Below, piece after piece: positions 16,773 through 25,368 of a stretch of 64,000 bases of DNA. The translations under genes and the position numbers were made by a program. The notes under the pieces were generated by a model, which was given only the letters and a program-made list of their open reading frames with translations, had not been told where the DNA came from and ran no database searches. The first letter of the stretch is position 1. Each line of letters starts with the position of its first letter. This DNA is from Aestuariibius sp. HNIBRBA575 (GTDB lineage Bacteria > Pseudomonadota > Alphaproteobacteria > Rhodobacterales > Rhodobacteraceae), in contig NZ_CP162414.1 of the NCBI RefSeq assembly GCF_040932005.1, positions 1,639,501 through 1,703,500 on the forward strand, written 5' to 3'.

Positions 16773-17612
16773 TTAACGCCCGCCACGCGCCATAAAGGCC
16801 AGTCGTTCAAACAGATGCACGTCCTGTTCATTTTTCAGCAACGCGCCGTGTAATTTGGGCAATGCATTGGCCCCATCGCGTTTTAAATCCGCAGTATCTA
16901 AATCTTCTGCCAATAGCAATTTCAACCAATCCAGCACCTCGGATGTGGATGGTTTTTTCTTTAGCCCCGGTGTTTCGCGCAATTCGTAAAACTGGGTTAA
17001 TGCGGTGGTCAGCAGGTCCGATTTAATCCCCGGATGATGCATTTCGACGATTTGACGCATCGTGTCAGCATTTGGAAACTGAATGTAATGGAAAAAACAA
17101 CGCCGCAAAAACGCATCGGGCAATTCTTTTTCATTATTGGATGTGATGATCACAATGGGCCGCACTTTGGCGCGCACCGTTTCACCGGTCTCATACACGT
17201 GGAATTCCATTTTATCCAACTCTTGCAGCAGATCGTTGGGGAATTCGATGTCAGCTTTGTCGATCTCATCAATCAACAAAACCACTTTCTGCTCGGCCTC
17301 AAAAGCCTGCCAAAGCTTGCCTTTTTTGATGTAATTGGCCACGTCATGCACACGCTCTTCGCCCAATTGGCTGTCGCGCAACCGGCTGACGGCGTCATAT
17401 TCATATAGACCTTGCTGGGCGCGGGTGGTGGATTTGATGTTCCATTCATACATCGGCAATTCCAGCGCCTGTGCCACCTGACGGGCCAGTTCGGTTTTGC
17501 CTGTGCCCGGCTCCCCTTTGACCAATAGGGGACGTTCCAATGTCACAGCGGCATTCACCGCGATTTTTAGATCATCTGTCGCAACGTAACTCTGAGTGCC
17601 GGAAAACTGCAT
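16773..17612 (-). CDS. MoxR-family AAA+ ATPase
   Basis: A 279-residue MoxR ATPase, a chaperone that works with VWA proteins to insert metals or assemble complexes. The order is Walker A GEPGTGKTE, Walker B VVLLIDEIDKAD, sensor 1 PIVIITSNNEKELPDAFLRR with the arginine finger, and a C-terminal lid. I chose the start MQFSGTQSYVATDDL by family resemblance; an in-frame ATG at 17654 has a better AGGATCAGGA ribosome site and would add 14 residues. The CoxE-like VWA gene at 11273-12460 is the likely partner. Usually the two are adjacent; here five genes intervene. Confidence 0.88.
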   Translation of the reverse strand: MQFSGTQSYVATDDLKIAVNAAVTLERPLLVKGEPGTGKTELARQVAQALELPMYEWNIKSTTRAQQGLYEYDAVSRLRDSQLGEERVHDVANYIKKGKLWQAFEAEQKVVLLIDEIDKADIEFPNDLLQELDKMEFHVYETGETVRAKVRPIVIITSNNEKELPDAFLRRCFFHYIQFPNADTMRQIVEMHHPGIKSDLLTTALTQFYELRETPGLKKKPSTSEVLDWLKLLLAEDLDTADLKRDGANALPKLHGALLKNEQDVHLFERLAFMARGGR

Positions 17613-17813
17613 GATTTGCCCGTAGCTTGTAAGATTTCGTTTAGATTGGGACATTATCATCCTGATCCTCAGGTACAACGTGAGAAAGATTGATCAAATC
17701 GGGGGGTGACACCCCGCCCAAAGGGGCGTACTACGCCCACATCAAGGAGGTCTGCCGAAGGATTGGCGCCGTATTGCACCAGCTTTTGGCACCTGTAATT
17801 TTAGGGAGCAGAC

Positions 17814-18236
17814 ATGAAAGCTGAGGTTTTCCTCCCGGACGATTATCGTCCTGCCGAAGACGAACCGTTTATGAACGATCGTCAGACGGAGTATTTCCGC
17901 CGCAAGCTACTTTCGTGGAAAGCGGAAATTTCAGTAGATAGCCGTGATACGATCACGGGTATGAAAGATCAGACACGCAATATTCCGGACGTTGCCGACC
18001 GGGCCAGCGAAGAAACCGATCGGGCGCTTGAATTGCGCACACGTGATCGGCAACGAAAACTGGTGTCAAAAATCGATGCGGCCCTGCGCCGGATCGACGA
18101 AGGCGAATACGGCTATTGCGAAATGACCGGCGAGCCGATTTCGCTCAAACGTCTGGATGCACGTCCGATTGCAACCATGAGCCTGGAAGCTCAGGAACGC
18201 CATGAACGACGTGAAAAGGTGCATCGGGACGATTGA
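17814..18236 (+). CDS. dksA: DksA-type RNA polymerase-binding regulator
   Basis: A 140-residue DksA/TraR protein. The coiled-coil carries the acidic tip region with DQTRNIPDVADRASEETDRA, followed by the globular end GEYGYCEMTGEPISLKRLDA. DksA inserts into the RNA polymerase secondary channel and works with ppGpp on rRNA and amino-acid promoters. Only the first of the four zinc-finger cysteines remains, which is known for alphaproteobacterial DksA, so the fold must hold without zinc. AGGGAGC precedes ATG 17814. Its TGA shares a base with the ATG of the next gene. Confidence 0.93.
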   Translation: MKAEVFLPDDYRPAEDEPFMNDRQTEYFRRKLLSWKAEISVDSRDTITGMKDQTRNIPDVADRASEETDRALELRTRDRQRKLVSKIDAALRRIDEGEYGYCEMTGEPISLKRLDARPIATMSLEAQERHERREKVHRDD

Positions 18237-19396
18237 TGGCGGCACAAAGCGCCAATCGCGGTCGCAAGATCGCAATTATCGGAGGCGGTATTGGTGGCCT
18301 GACGGCCGCCCTTGCCTTTGTCCGAACTGGCGCTGACGTCACCGTCTATGAACAAGCGCCCGCCATCACAGAAGTGGGGGCGGGATTGCAAATCACCCCA
18401 AACGGCGCGCGGGTTTTGGACGCGCTGGGTCTGGCAGAAGTGTCAGACCGTATGGGGATTCCTGCGCGAGCTGTGGAACCGATGGATGCATTGTCGGGGC
18501 GCATGGTGACGCGGTTTGATCTGTCCAATTTGGACGGTCCCCCTTATCGGTTTTTCCACCGCGCTGATCTGATTGATCTGCTGGCAGAGGCCTGTTTCAG
18601 CGAAGGTGTGGCGATCAAAACCGGTTATCGCATTGAAAACGTGTCAAAAAGCGGCGCGTTTGACGTGAACGGTGAAACACAAAACCCTGATCTAACCGTC
18701 GGCGCAGATGGGCTGCATTCGCAAATGCGATCCCTGTTGAATGGTGCCGATGATCCGTTTTTCACCGGCCAAGTCGCGTGGCGTGCGATCATAGATGCCC
18801 CAGATCATCCCCCCATTGCCCGACTTTGGATGGCACCGAGGCGCCATGTGGTGACCTATCCGCTGCGAGGCGGGCGTTTAAATATTGTCGCCGTTCAGGA
18901 ACGTCGTGAATGGGCCGCGGATGGGTGGAACCATCCCGCTGATCCATCCACACTTCGCAACGCCTTTGCCGGGTTTAGCCCGCGGGTTTTGGGCCTGTTG
19001 AACCGGGTGGAAACCGTTCATGAATGGGGGCTGTTCCGTCATCCGGTTGCGCCGACCTGGTTTGGCACGCGCACCGCTATTCTGGGTGATGCGGCCCATC
19101 CCACATTGCCGTTTATGGCGCAGGGCGCGAACCTCGCCATCGAAGATGCCTTTGTTTTGGCGGCGTGTTGCAACCGTGGCCCGCTGGACAAAAGCTTGCC
19201 GCAATATCAGCAATTGCGCCATGCGCGGGTGGAACGCGCGATTGAGGCCGCCAACAAAAACGCGGTGAATTACCACCTGACCGGGGCGCGGCGCAGGGCT
19301 TCGTTTGCTGTTCTCAAAGGGATCGGCGCCGTCGCCCCCAAAGCCTGGCTTAATCGGCTTGGCTGGCTATATAACCACGACGTTACGACGCTTTAA
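18236..19396 (+). CDS. FAD-dependent monooxygenase (salicylate hydroxylase-like)
   Basis: A 386-residue group A flavoprotein monooxygenase. The FAD Rossmann motif is IAIIGGGIGGLTAALAF near residue 11, the DG motif is VGADGLHSQMRSLL, and the GD motif is AILGDAAHPTLPFMAQGA with the flavin ribitol contact. It uses NAD(P)H and O2 to hydroxylate an aromatic ring or related substrate. Salicylate hydroxylase is the nearest familiar family, but no aromatic ring-cleavage genes are near. Start ATG 18236 overlaps the dksA stop by one base, so it is translated with dksA. Confidence 0.85.
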   Translation: MAAQSANRGRKIAIIGGGIGGLTAALAFVRTGADVTVYEQAPAITEVGAGLQITPNGARVLDALGLAEVSDRMGIPARAVEPMDALSGRMVTRFDLSNLDGPPYRFFHRADLIDLLAEACFSEGVAIKTGYRIENVSKSGAFDVNGETQNPDLTVGADGLHSQMRSLLNGADDPFFTGQVAWRAIIDAPDHPPIARLWMAPRRHVVTYPLRGGRLNIVAVQERREWAADGWNHPADPSTLRNAFAGFSPRVLGLLNRVETVHEWGLFRHPVAPTWFGTRTAILGDAAHPTLPFMAQGANLAIEDAFVLAACCNRGPLDKSLPQYQQLRHARVERAIEAANKNAVNYHLTGARRRASFAVLKGIGAVAPKAWLNRLGWLYNHDVTTL

Positions 19397-19431
19397 CACC
19401 CTATTTTTGTTGAATAAGATGATCAATCACA

Positions 19432-19447
19432 CCCGGTCAGAACCGGG
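19432..19447. terminator. Small hairpin between convergent genes
   Basis: CCCGGT-CAGA-ACCGGG is a perfect 6-bp stem with a 4-base loop between the monooxygenase and MFS stops. There is no strong T-run, so termination is possible but not certain. Confidence 0.4.
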
Positions 19448-19458
19448 ATGCGTTATGA

Positions 19459-20673
19459 TTATCGCACCGAACGTGGCTTCATCACCAGCCAGATCAGCGC
19501 GCCCCCGGCCAATGCCAAAAACGGTGTCATCGCAAGGTTCACCGCCGACCAACCATCCACGGCGGACCCGCCCGAACAATTCATTAAGCCACCCGACGCC
19601 AGCGACGCCATGGTCACGCAACCAAACACGATCATGTCGTTGAGCCCCTGAACCACGCCACGTTCCCCCGGTTGGTGCGCGGAGGCCAACAATGTGGTGG
19701 CCCCGATAAAGCCAAAGTTCCAACCGATCCCCAGTAGGATCAATGCAACAAAGAAATTGATCAATTCCACACCCATCAACGCCACACATCCCGCTGACGC
19801 CAAAATGGCCAACCCTGCGGACATGATTTTGGTCGTTCCAAATCGTGCAATCAAATGGCCGGTGAAAAAGCTGGGAACATACATCGCCAAAACATGTGCT
19901 GACACTATGTCGTTGGCCAGATCTTCGCCAAATCCGCATCCAACAACGGCCAATGGCGTGGACGTCATCACCAAATTCATCAAGGCATAAGACACCATTC
20001 CAACGATCATCGCGACGATGATTTTGGGATCGCGCAGCAGATCACGTTTGCTGCGTGCGGGCATGGTGTTTGTTGCCGCCGCATTTGCGTCAGGCTTGGG
20101 CAGTCTCAGACCCAAAAACAGCAACATCCCCACCAAATTGATCGCAATAATGGTCAGGTAGGTGCCCAGAAATGGTACAACAAAGGCCATCTGCACTTCT
20201 TTGTTTAGTTGGGGACCGATCAGGGCGGATAACAAACCGCCCGCCATCACATAAGAAATCGCTTTGGGTTGATAGTCAGCTGATGCGACATCCGTGGCTG
20301 CAAACCGGTAAAAACCCTGCGCAGACATATAGATACCTGTGAAATAGGACCCGACCAACATCAACGGAAATGACCCAATATAAAGCGCAAAGGCCGCCAA
20401 ACCAGCGCCACAGGCCCCCGCCAATGCGCCCAGGAAAAACCCAAATTTCCGCCCCCGTTTTTGCATCAAAGGCGACAGCCATGGCGCGGTTGTCATGGAC
20501 CCGAACACAATCAACGAAATCGGTAGCGTGGCAAAACAGGCATTTGACGCCAACATGCCCCCGGCCAATCCCCCGACAACAAAAATCATGGGCATTTGCG
20601 CGCCCAGCAACGCCTGAGCGGCGACAAGGAAAAAGACGTTACGCCGGGCGATTTTATCATTCACTGTGTGCAT
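19459..20673 (-). CDS. MFS transporter
   Basis: A 404-residue major facilitator with about 12 helices. The inter-helix loop with PLMQKRGRKFGFFLGAL matches the MFS loop 2-3 signature, and the mid-protein loop (LGLRLPKPDANAAA) separates two six-helix halves. The substrate is unknown; the neighbour on the same strand is the cobalamin gene cobB, 54 bases upstream, but no link is evident. I chose ATG 20673; an upstream TTG at 20709 would add 12 residues and has no better ribosome site. Confidence 0.85.
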   Translation of the reverse strand: MHTVNDKIARRNVFFLVAAQALLGAQMPMIFVVGGLAGGMLASNACFATLPISLIVFGSMTTAPWLSPLMQKRGRKFGFFLGALAGACGAGLAAFALYIGSFPLMLVGSYFTGIYMSAQGFYRFAATDVASADYQPKAISYVMAGGLLSALIGPQLNKEVQMAFVVPFLGTYLTIIAINLVGMLLFLGLRLPKPDANAAATNTMPARSKRDLLRDPKIIVAMIVGMVSYALMNLVMTSTPLAVVGCGFGEDLANDIVSAHVLAMYVPSFFTGHLIARFGTTKIMSAGLAILASAGCVALMGVELINFFVALILLGIGWNFGFIGATTLLASAHQPGERGVVQGLNDMIVFGCVTMASLASGGLMNCSGGSAVDGWSAVNLAMTPFLALAGGALIWLVMKPRSVR

Positions 20674-20727
20674 GAGATATTCGGTAACGCTGCTGTCAGC
20701 AAAGTTCAAGCGATGACTTAATGCGCG

Positions 20728-21993
20728 TTAAGCCACATCAATCACATGTGCATATGACCCTGAAACACGCCCAGAAATCAGTCCCATATCGGGTAGGCTT
20801 TGACCTTCAGCGTCTTTGGATTTGAACAAAGGATCGCCCTGCGCAAAAAGTTCGGTCGAATAATGAAATTCATGCCCGTTCAATGGCTGCGAAAACACGC
20901 CCCCCAAAGGCGTCAATGACCGATATCCAAGATGCAGTTTTCGGCTGGCAAAGCTGGTGTCTAAATTCAGCAGACCGGCCATGTTATGTCGGTTACCATC
21001 GGCGTCCGTAATCGAGTTGCCCAACACCATATACCCCCCACATTCCCCATAAATATCAGAATGTTGCGCGGCGTTTATTAAGCTAGACAAAAACCGATCT
21101 GCCTGTGCCAATTGGGCAGCGTGCAATTCAGGATAGCCCCCCGGCAAAAACACAAAATCACAATCAGGAACCGGTTCATTATTTAGCGGGGAAAAGAGGA
21201 TCAAACTGGCGCCAGATTGCCGCCAATCGCCCAGAATATGGGGATAGCTGAATGCAAATGCTGCATCATGTGCGATGGCGATGTTCTGTGCTGGGGGGGG
21301 CATTTTTTTTGACACAGGTGCGACGGGCAAGGGGCGCATCAGTTCACAAAGCTGATCTAGATCGATCGCAGCTTCGACCACATCGGCCGCATGATCCAAA
21401 AAGGCGTTTAAATCCGGGTTTTCGGCGGCTTGCACCAGACCCAGATGACGCGACGGCATGGTGATCGACTGTGTGCGATAAACAGCGCCCAAAATGGGCA
21501 ATCCCAATGGAGTGAGCGCGCGGCGTAACATGCGTTCGTGGCGCGATGATCCGACTTTGTTCAGGATCACGCCCATGACACGGGTTTCGGGATCATGATC
21601 CGAAAATCCACGCACCACCGCCGCAATGGATTGGGCCATATGCGATGCATCCACGATCAATACCACCGGCAATCCCAAAATACGGGCCAAATCTGCGGTG
21701 GCGCCATCCCCATCCGGGGGGGCACCATCAAACAGCCCCATCGCGCCTTCGATGATCAACGGGATTTCAGACTGCGCCAAGGCCCGGATGCGTTGTTTTT
21801 TCATCGCCCATGCATCAAGATTGACACATGCATTGCCACAGGCCGCCTCATGAAACCGCGGATCGATGTAATCTGGCCCTGATTTGGCGGCACGCACAGC
21901 CGTTCCGCGTCGTGTTAACGCACGCAAAACCCCCAACGTGATTGTGGTTTTACCGGATCCAGACCCGGGCGCAGAAAAAATGAGGCCCCGCAT
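20728..21993 (-). CDS. cobB: Cobyrinate a,c-diamide synthase (CobB/CbiA)
   Basis: A 421-residue glutamine amidotransferase that amidates the a and c side chains of (hydrogeno)byrinic acid in cobalamin synthesis, using ATP and glutamine. The N-terminal ATPase domain has the P-loop FSAPGSGSGKTTITLG; the C-terminal class-I glutaminase-like domain has the nucleophile cysteine in YGECGGYMVLG. Length is normal. Twelve bases separate it from the upstream cobA, so the two form an operon. It ends 54 bases before the MFS gene start. Confidence 0.92.
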   Translation of the reverse strand: MRGLIFSAPGSGSGKTTITLGVLRALTRRGTAVRAAKSGPDYIDPRFHEAACGNACVNLDAWAMKKQRIRALAQSEIPLIIEGAMGLFDGAPPDGDGATADLARILGLPVVLIVDASHMAQSIAAVVRGFSDHDPETRVMGVILNKVGSSRHERMLRRALTPLGLPILGAVYRTQSITMPSRHLGLVQAAENPDLNAFLDHAADVVEAAIDLDQLCELMRPLPVAPVSKKMPPPAQNIAIAHDAAFAFSYPHILGDWRQSGASLILFSPLNNEPVPDCDFVFLPGGYPELHAAQLAQADRFLSSLINAAQHSDIYGECGGYMVLGNSITDADGNRHNMAGLLNLDTSFASRKLHLGYRSLTPLGGVFSQPLNGHEFHYSTELFAQGDPLFKSKDAEGQSLPDMGLISGRVSGSYAHVIDVA

Positions 21994-22005
21994 TTTGTGC
22001 CCAAC

Positions 22006-22851
22006 CTAGCCGTTTTCGGCGGGTTTCCCGCGCCCCAACGGATCCAGATTGCGCGGTGCAATTCCGTTTAGCTGTCCTTGCCAATCCAGCACTTGCCGCA
22101 TTTGAACGGACCGTCCCACACAGATGATCGCAGGCGGTTCAAGCTCTGATCCTTGCAGGTCGGAAACGACATTTCCCAACGTTGTTTCAAGCACTTGCTG
22201 GTCATCTGTGGTCGCATTGGCAACCACAGCGACGGGTTCATCTTGGCCGCGCCCGGCCTTTATCAGGTCAGCTGAAATGCGCGCGATATGTTTCATGCCC
22301 ATATAGATGACGATCACTTGGGATCCGCGGGCGATCCCATCCCAATCCAAGGACGACGGTGCATCCCCGGTCTGATCATGACCCGTCACAAAGGTAACGG
22401 ATTGGTTCACATCGCGGTGGGTCACTGGAATGCCCGCATAGGCCAATCCGCCAATACCGGCGCTGATGCCGGGAATTATGCGCACGGGCACATCGTGTTG
22501 GATCAGCGTTTGCGCCTCTTCGCCGCCACGACCAAACACAAAGGGATCGCCGCCTTTGAGGCGCAGAACTTTCTTGCCTGCTTGGGCCAGATCAACCAGT
22601 TTCAGCGAAATATCCCGCTGTTTAGCAGAGGGTTTGCCACCTCGTTTACCTGCATAGACATGCTCTGCCTGAGGGGCCCAATCCAGAATTCCCTCTTGGA
22701 CCAATGCGTCATAAATCACCACATCCGCCTGCCGCAGGGCATTTAGCGCATGTAATGTCAGCAATCCCGGATCACCGGGTCCCGCCCCACACAGCCAAAC
22801 CCATCCAGGTTGCAATTGGGGCCAATCATATTCAGGCAAAGAGTCAGTCAT
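22006..22851 (-). CDS. cobA: Uroporphyrinogen-III C-methyltransferase
   Basis: A 281-residue SAM-dependent methyltransferase that methylates uroporphyrinogen III at C2 and C7 to precorrin-2, the branch point to cobalamin. The SAM/tetrapyrrole signature is WLCGAGPGDPGLLTLHALNA, followed by the second motif LRLKGGDPFVFGRGGEE. The polypeptide has only the CobA module, with no CysG dehydrogenase/ferrochelatase part. It is divergent from cbiD across about 100 bases, in which I see no cobalamin riboswitch. Confidence 0.94.
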   Translation of the reverse strand: MTDSLPEYDWPQLQPGWVWLCGAGPGDPGLLTLHALNALRQADVVIYDALVQEGILDWAPQAEHVYAGKRGGKPSAKQRDISLKLVDLAQAGKKVLRLKGGDPFVFGRGGEEAQTLIQHDVPVRIIPGISAGIGGLAYAGIPVTHRDVNQSVTFVTGHDQTGDAPSSLDWDGIARGSQVIVIYMGMKHIARISADLIKAGRGQDEPVAVVANATTDDQQVLETTLGNVVSDLQGSELEPPAIICVGRSVQMRQVLDWQGQLNGIAPRNLDPLGRGKPAENG

Positions 22852-22948
22852 GGGGTCTTTATGACCTGCGTCGCGGGCGGGGGAAAGACAACAAACGACG
22901 TGAAATCACAGATTGGCGTCCTGACCAGTATTGTTATAGTCCCAAATC

Positions 22949-24013
22949 ATGAGCAACGCGCAGAAATCCGACCCAAACCGCCCCTTGCGCCGTGGATGGA
23001 CCACCGGCGCCTGTGCGACGGCGGCCACAAAGGCCGCGTTGACTAAGCTGTGGGGGGATGTTTGGACGGATGACGTTCAGATTACATTGCCGCGCGGTGA
23101 AACGCCGGTTTTCACATTGGCCACAACCGGTTCTGGGGTGGATTGGGCAGAGGCGGCGATCATCAAAGACGCCGGGGACGACCCGGATGTCACGCATGGG
23201 GCCTTGATCTCTGCTCGGGTTGAACCTTCTGACGGTGCGGTCGTTTTTGCAGCGGGCACCGGCGTTGGAATTGTCACGAAACCCGGGTTGCCAATCGCCG
23301 TTGGCGAGGCCGCGATCAACCCGGTGCCACGTGCGATGATGGACGAAGTCGTGGCTGCATTGGCCAGCGAATTTGGTAAAACCCCGGATATCAAAATTAC
23401 AATTTCTGTTCAAAACGGCGCGCAACTTGCTGAAAAAACATGGAATCCCCGGTTGGGCATTGTGGGGGGGCTGTCCATTCTTGGGACAACCGGGATCGTG
23501 CGACCCTTTAGTTGCGCGGCTTGGATCGCGTCGATTCATCGTGGGGTGGATGTGGCGCGCGCCGAGGGTCTGGACCATGTGGCAGGATGCACGGGGGCGA
23601 CGTCTGAACGGGTGGTTCAATCGCTATATAACCTGCCAGAACAGGCGATGTTGGATATGGGGGATTTTGCCGGCGGGTTGCTTAAATACCTTAGAAAACA
23701 TCCCGTAAAACGGGTCACAATTGGCGGTGGGATCGGCAAAATATGCAAACTGTCGCAGGGTGCCATTGATCTTCATTCTGGGCGATCACAAGTTGATTTT
23801 GGCCAGATTGCACAATGGCTGGGGGATGCGCGCATGTCTGACATGAACACCGCCCTACAAGTTTATGAAAACAAAGGTAGAATGTTTGCTGATATTGTTG
23901 CGCAAAAGGCGTTGATCCAGGTTGAACAGCTGTTGAAAGATTGCGGAACGCGCGCCGATATTGTGGTCATTGATCGCAAAGGAAATATCCTGTCGCGCGC
24001 GGGTGATGTGTAA
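22949..24013 (+). CDS. cbiD: Cobalt-precorrin-5B C1-methyltransferase (CbiD)
   Basis: A 354-residue CbiD, which methylates C1 during corrin-ring contraction. The family signature RRGWTTGACATAATKAAL is at the N-terminus and GGGIGKICKLSQG near the C-terminus. CbiD is the anaerobic-route enzyme and does the job of aerobic CobF, so its presence suggests this strain uses CbiD at that step. The gene abuts cobK, whose ATG begins directly after the TAA. Length is normal. Confidence 0.93.
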   Translation: MSNAQKSDPNRPLRRGWTTGACATAATKAALTKLWGDVWTDDVQITLPRGETPVFTLATTGSGVDWAEAAIIKDAGDDPDVTHGALISARVEPSDGAVVFAAGTGVGIVTKPGLPIAVGEAAINPVPRAMMDEVVAALASEFGKTPDIKITISVQNGAQLAEKTWNPRLGIVGGLSILGTTGIVRPFSCAAWIASIHRGVDVARAEGLDHVAGCTGATSERVVQSLYNLPEQAMLDMGDFAGGLLKYLRKHPVKRVTIGGGIGKICKLSQGAIDLHSGRSQVDFGQIAQWLGDARMSDMNTALQVYENKGRMFADIVAQKALIQVEQLLKDCGTRADIVVIDRKGNILSRAGDV

Positions 24014-24742
24014 ATGACTGTTTTGTTGCTGGCCGGAACCGCCGAGGCCCGCCAAGTCGCCCAAAAGCTGCATCAGCAAAACATTTCAGCCATTGCCACC
24101 CTATCCGGGGCCACACGCCATCCCAAATCATTGCCAATTCCGGTTCAAATCGGGGGGTTTGGCGGCGCTGATGGGTTTAAACAGTTTATTTCGTCGCAAA
24201 ACATTCATGCGGTGTTGGATGCAACGCATCCCTTTGCCCATAACATTACCGACAGAACGCATCGAATATGTCACGATATATCAATGCCATATGCGCTGTT
24301 GTTAAGGCAGAAATGGATGTCGGATAAAGGCGATGATTGGCATCATATCGCTTGCGAAACACAAGCGCAGCATCTGGTTTCACCCGACGATATTGTGTTT
24401 CTGGCAACGGGGCGCCAGCATTTAGATCGCTTTGCGGCTTTGAACAAATGTCGGATTTTTTGTCGCCAAATTGATCCCCCGGGTACGGATTTTCCCTTTG
24501 AAAACGGGAATTTTGTCATTGGCCGCCCGCCATTTAGCATAGAAGAAGAGATGCGCCTGTTCAAACGGTTGAAGGTTAGCGTTCTGGTGGTCAAAAATGC
24601 CGGTGGGCAGGCCAGTGCGTCAAAACTGGTCGCAGCACGCGCTTTAGGGATCAAGGTGATTATGATTGATCGGCCCAAAACGCCCGATGCGCATAAGGTT
24701 GAAACGGCGCAGCAGGCTGTGGATTGGATCACGTCCCTATGA
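24014..24742 (+). CDS. cobK: Precorrin-6A reductase
   Basis: A 242-residue NAD(P)H-dependent reductase of precorrin-6A (CobK/CbiJ family). Visible landmarks are the N-terminal LLAGTAEARQVAQ, the central ATHPFAHNITDRTH, and LVVKNAGGQASASKL near the end, where substrate and cofactor bind. It follows cbiD without a gap and overlaps alkA by four bases (ATGA). The direction and spacing show a single operon from cbiD to the esterase. Confidence 0.9.
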   Translation: MTVLLLAGTAEARQVAQKLHQQNISAIATLSGATRHPKSLPIPVQIGGFGGADGFKQFISSQNIHAVLDATHPFAHNITDRTHRICHDISMPYALLLRQKWMSDKGDDWHHIACETQAQHLVSPDDIVFLATGRQHLDRFAALNKCRIFCRQIDPPGTDFPFENGNFVIGRPPFSIEEEMRLFKRLKVSVLVVKNAGGQASASKLVAARALGIKVIMIDRPKTPDAHKVETAQQAVDWITSL

Positions 24743-25368
24743 ATGAATCTGTGATTGTTTCACCCGATTGCATCGAAAAAGCAGCCCATGAACTTGTTCA
24801 GGTGGAACCAAAGTTTTTGCAACCCTATCAATTGCTTGCGCCGCTTCCTTTGCGTTTGAAACCGCAAGGGTTTGCATCCTTGCTTCAGGCGATCATGGGC
24901 CAGCAGGTTTCGGTTGCGTCAGCCAATGCCATTTGGGACAGGTTGATCAAATCGGGTCTGACCGATGAGGCAGAAATGCGCAAAGCGGACGAAGACAATC
25001 TGCGAAACTGCGGATTGAGCCGACAAAAGATCAAATACGCCAAAGCTTTGGCCGATGCGCAGTTGGATTATGCGGCGTTCCCGAACCAAGAATCGCGTGA
25101 CGTGATCAAAACATTGACATCCGTCACTGGCATCGGCACCTGGACCGCCGAAATCTACGCAAAGTTTTCCTTGGGTCGCGCGGATATCTTTGCCGCTGGG
25201 GATTTAGCATTGCAGGAAGGGGCGAAAATGCTGTTTGCGCTGCCCGAACGCCCAAACGAAAAACAAATGCGCCACATGGCAACGGCCTGGTCTCCCTATA
25301 GATCGGTTGCAGCACGGTTGCTGTGGGCCTACTACAAACATCAAAAGCAGCGGGAAGGGATCACATGA
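24739..25368 (+). CDS. DNA-3-methyladenine glycosylase II (AlkA-like)
   Basis: A 209-residue HhH-GPD base-excision glycosylase that removes alkylated purines from DNA. The motif LLQAIMGQQVSVASANAIW lies in the first half; the helix-hairpin-helix SVTGIGTWTAEIYAKFSLG is followed by the catalytic aspartate in AAGDLALQEG. It lacks the N-terminal domain of E. coli AlkA, as many shorter homologues do. Start ATG 24739 overlaps cobK by four bases, and its own stop overlaps the esterase start by four, so it is translationally coupled on both sides. Confidence 0.9.
   Translation: MNESVIVSPDCIEKAAHELVQVEPKFLQPYQLLAPLPLRLKPQGFASLLQAIMGQQVSVASANAIWDRLIKSGLTDEAEMRKADEDNLRNCGLSRQKIKYAKALADAQLDYAAFPNQESRDVIKTLTSVTGIGTWTAEIYAKFSLGRADIFAAGDLALQEGAKMLFALPERPNEKQMRHMATAWSPYRSVAARLLWAYYKHQKQREGIT

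Noticed and set aside
16583..16795. Short open frames on both strands between the glyoxalase-superfamily and MoxR genes
   Set aside because: A 63-codon plus frame (16604-16795) and a 49-codon minus frame without ATG both read partly protein-like, but neither has a ribosome site or a recognisable family, and they are mutually antisense.
22852..22948. Cobalamin riboswitch between cobA and cbiD
   Set aside because: The spacer is under 100 bases and I could not find the conserved B12-box sequence on either strand.
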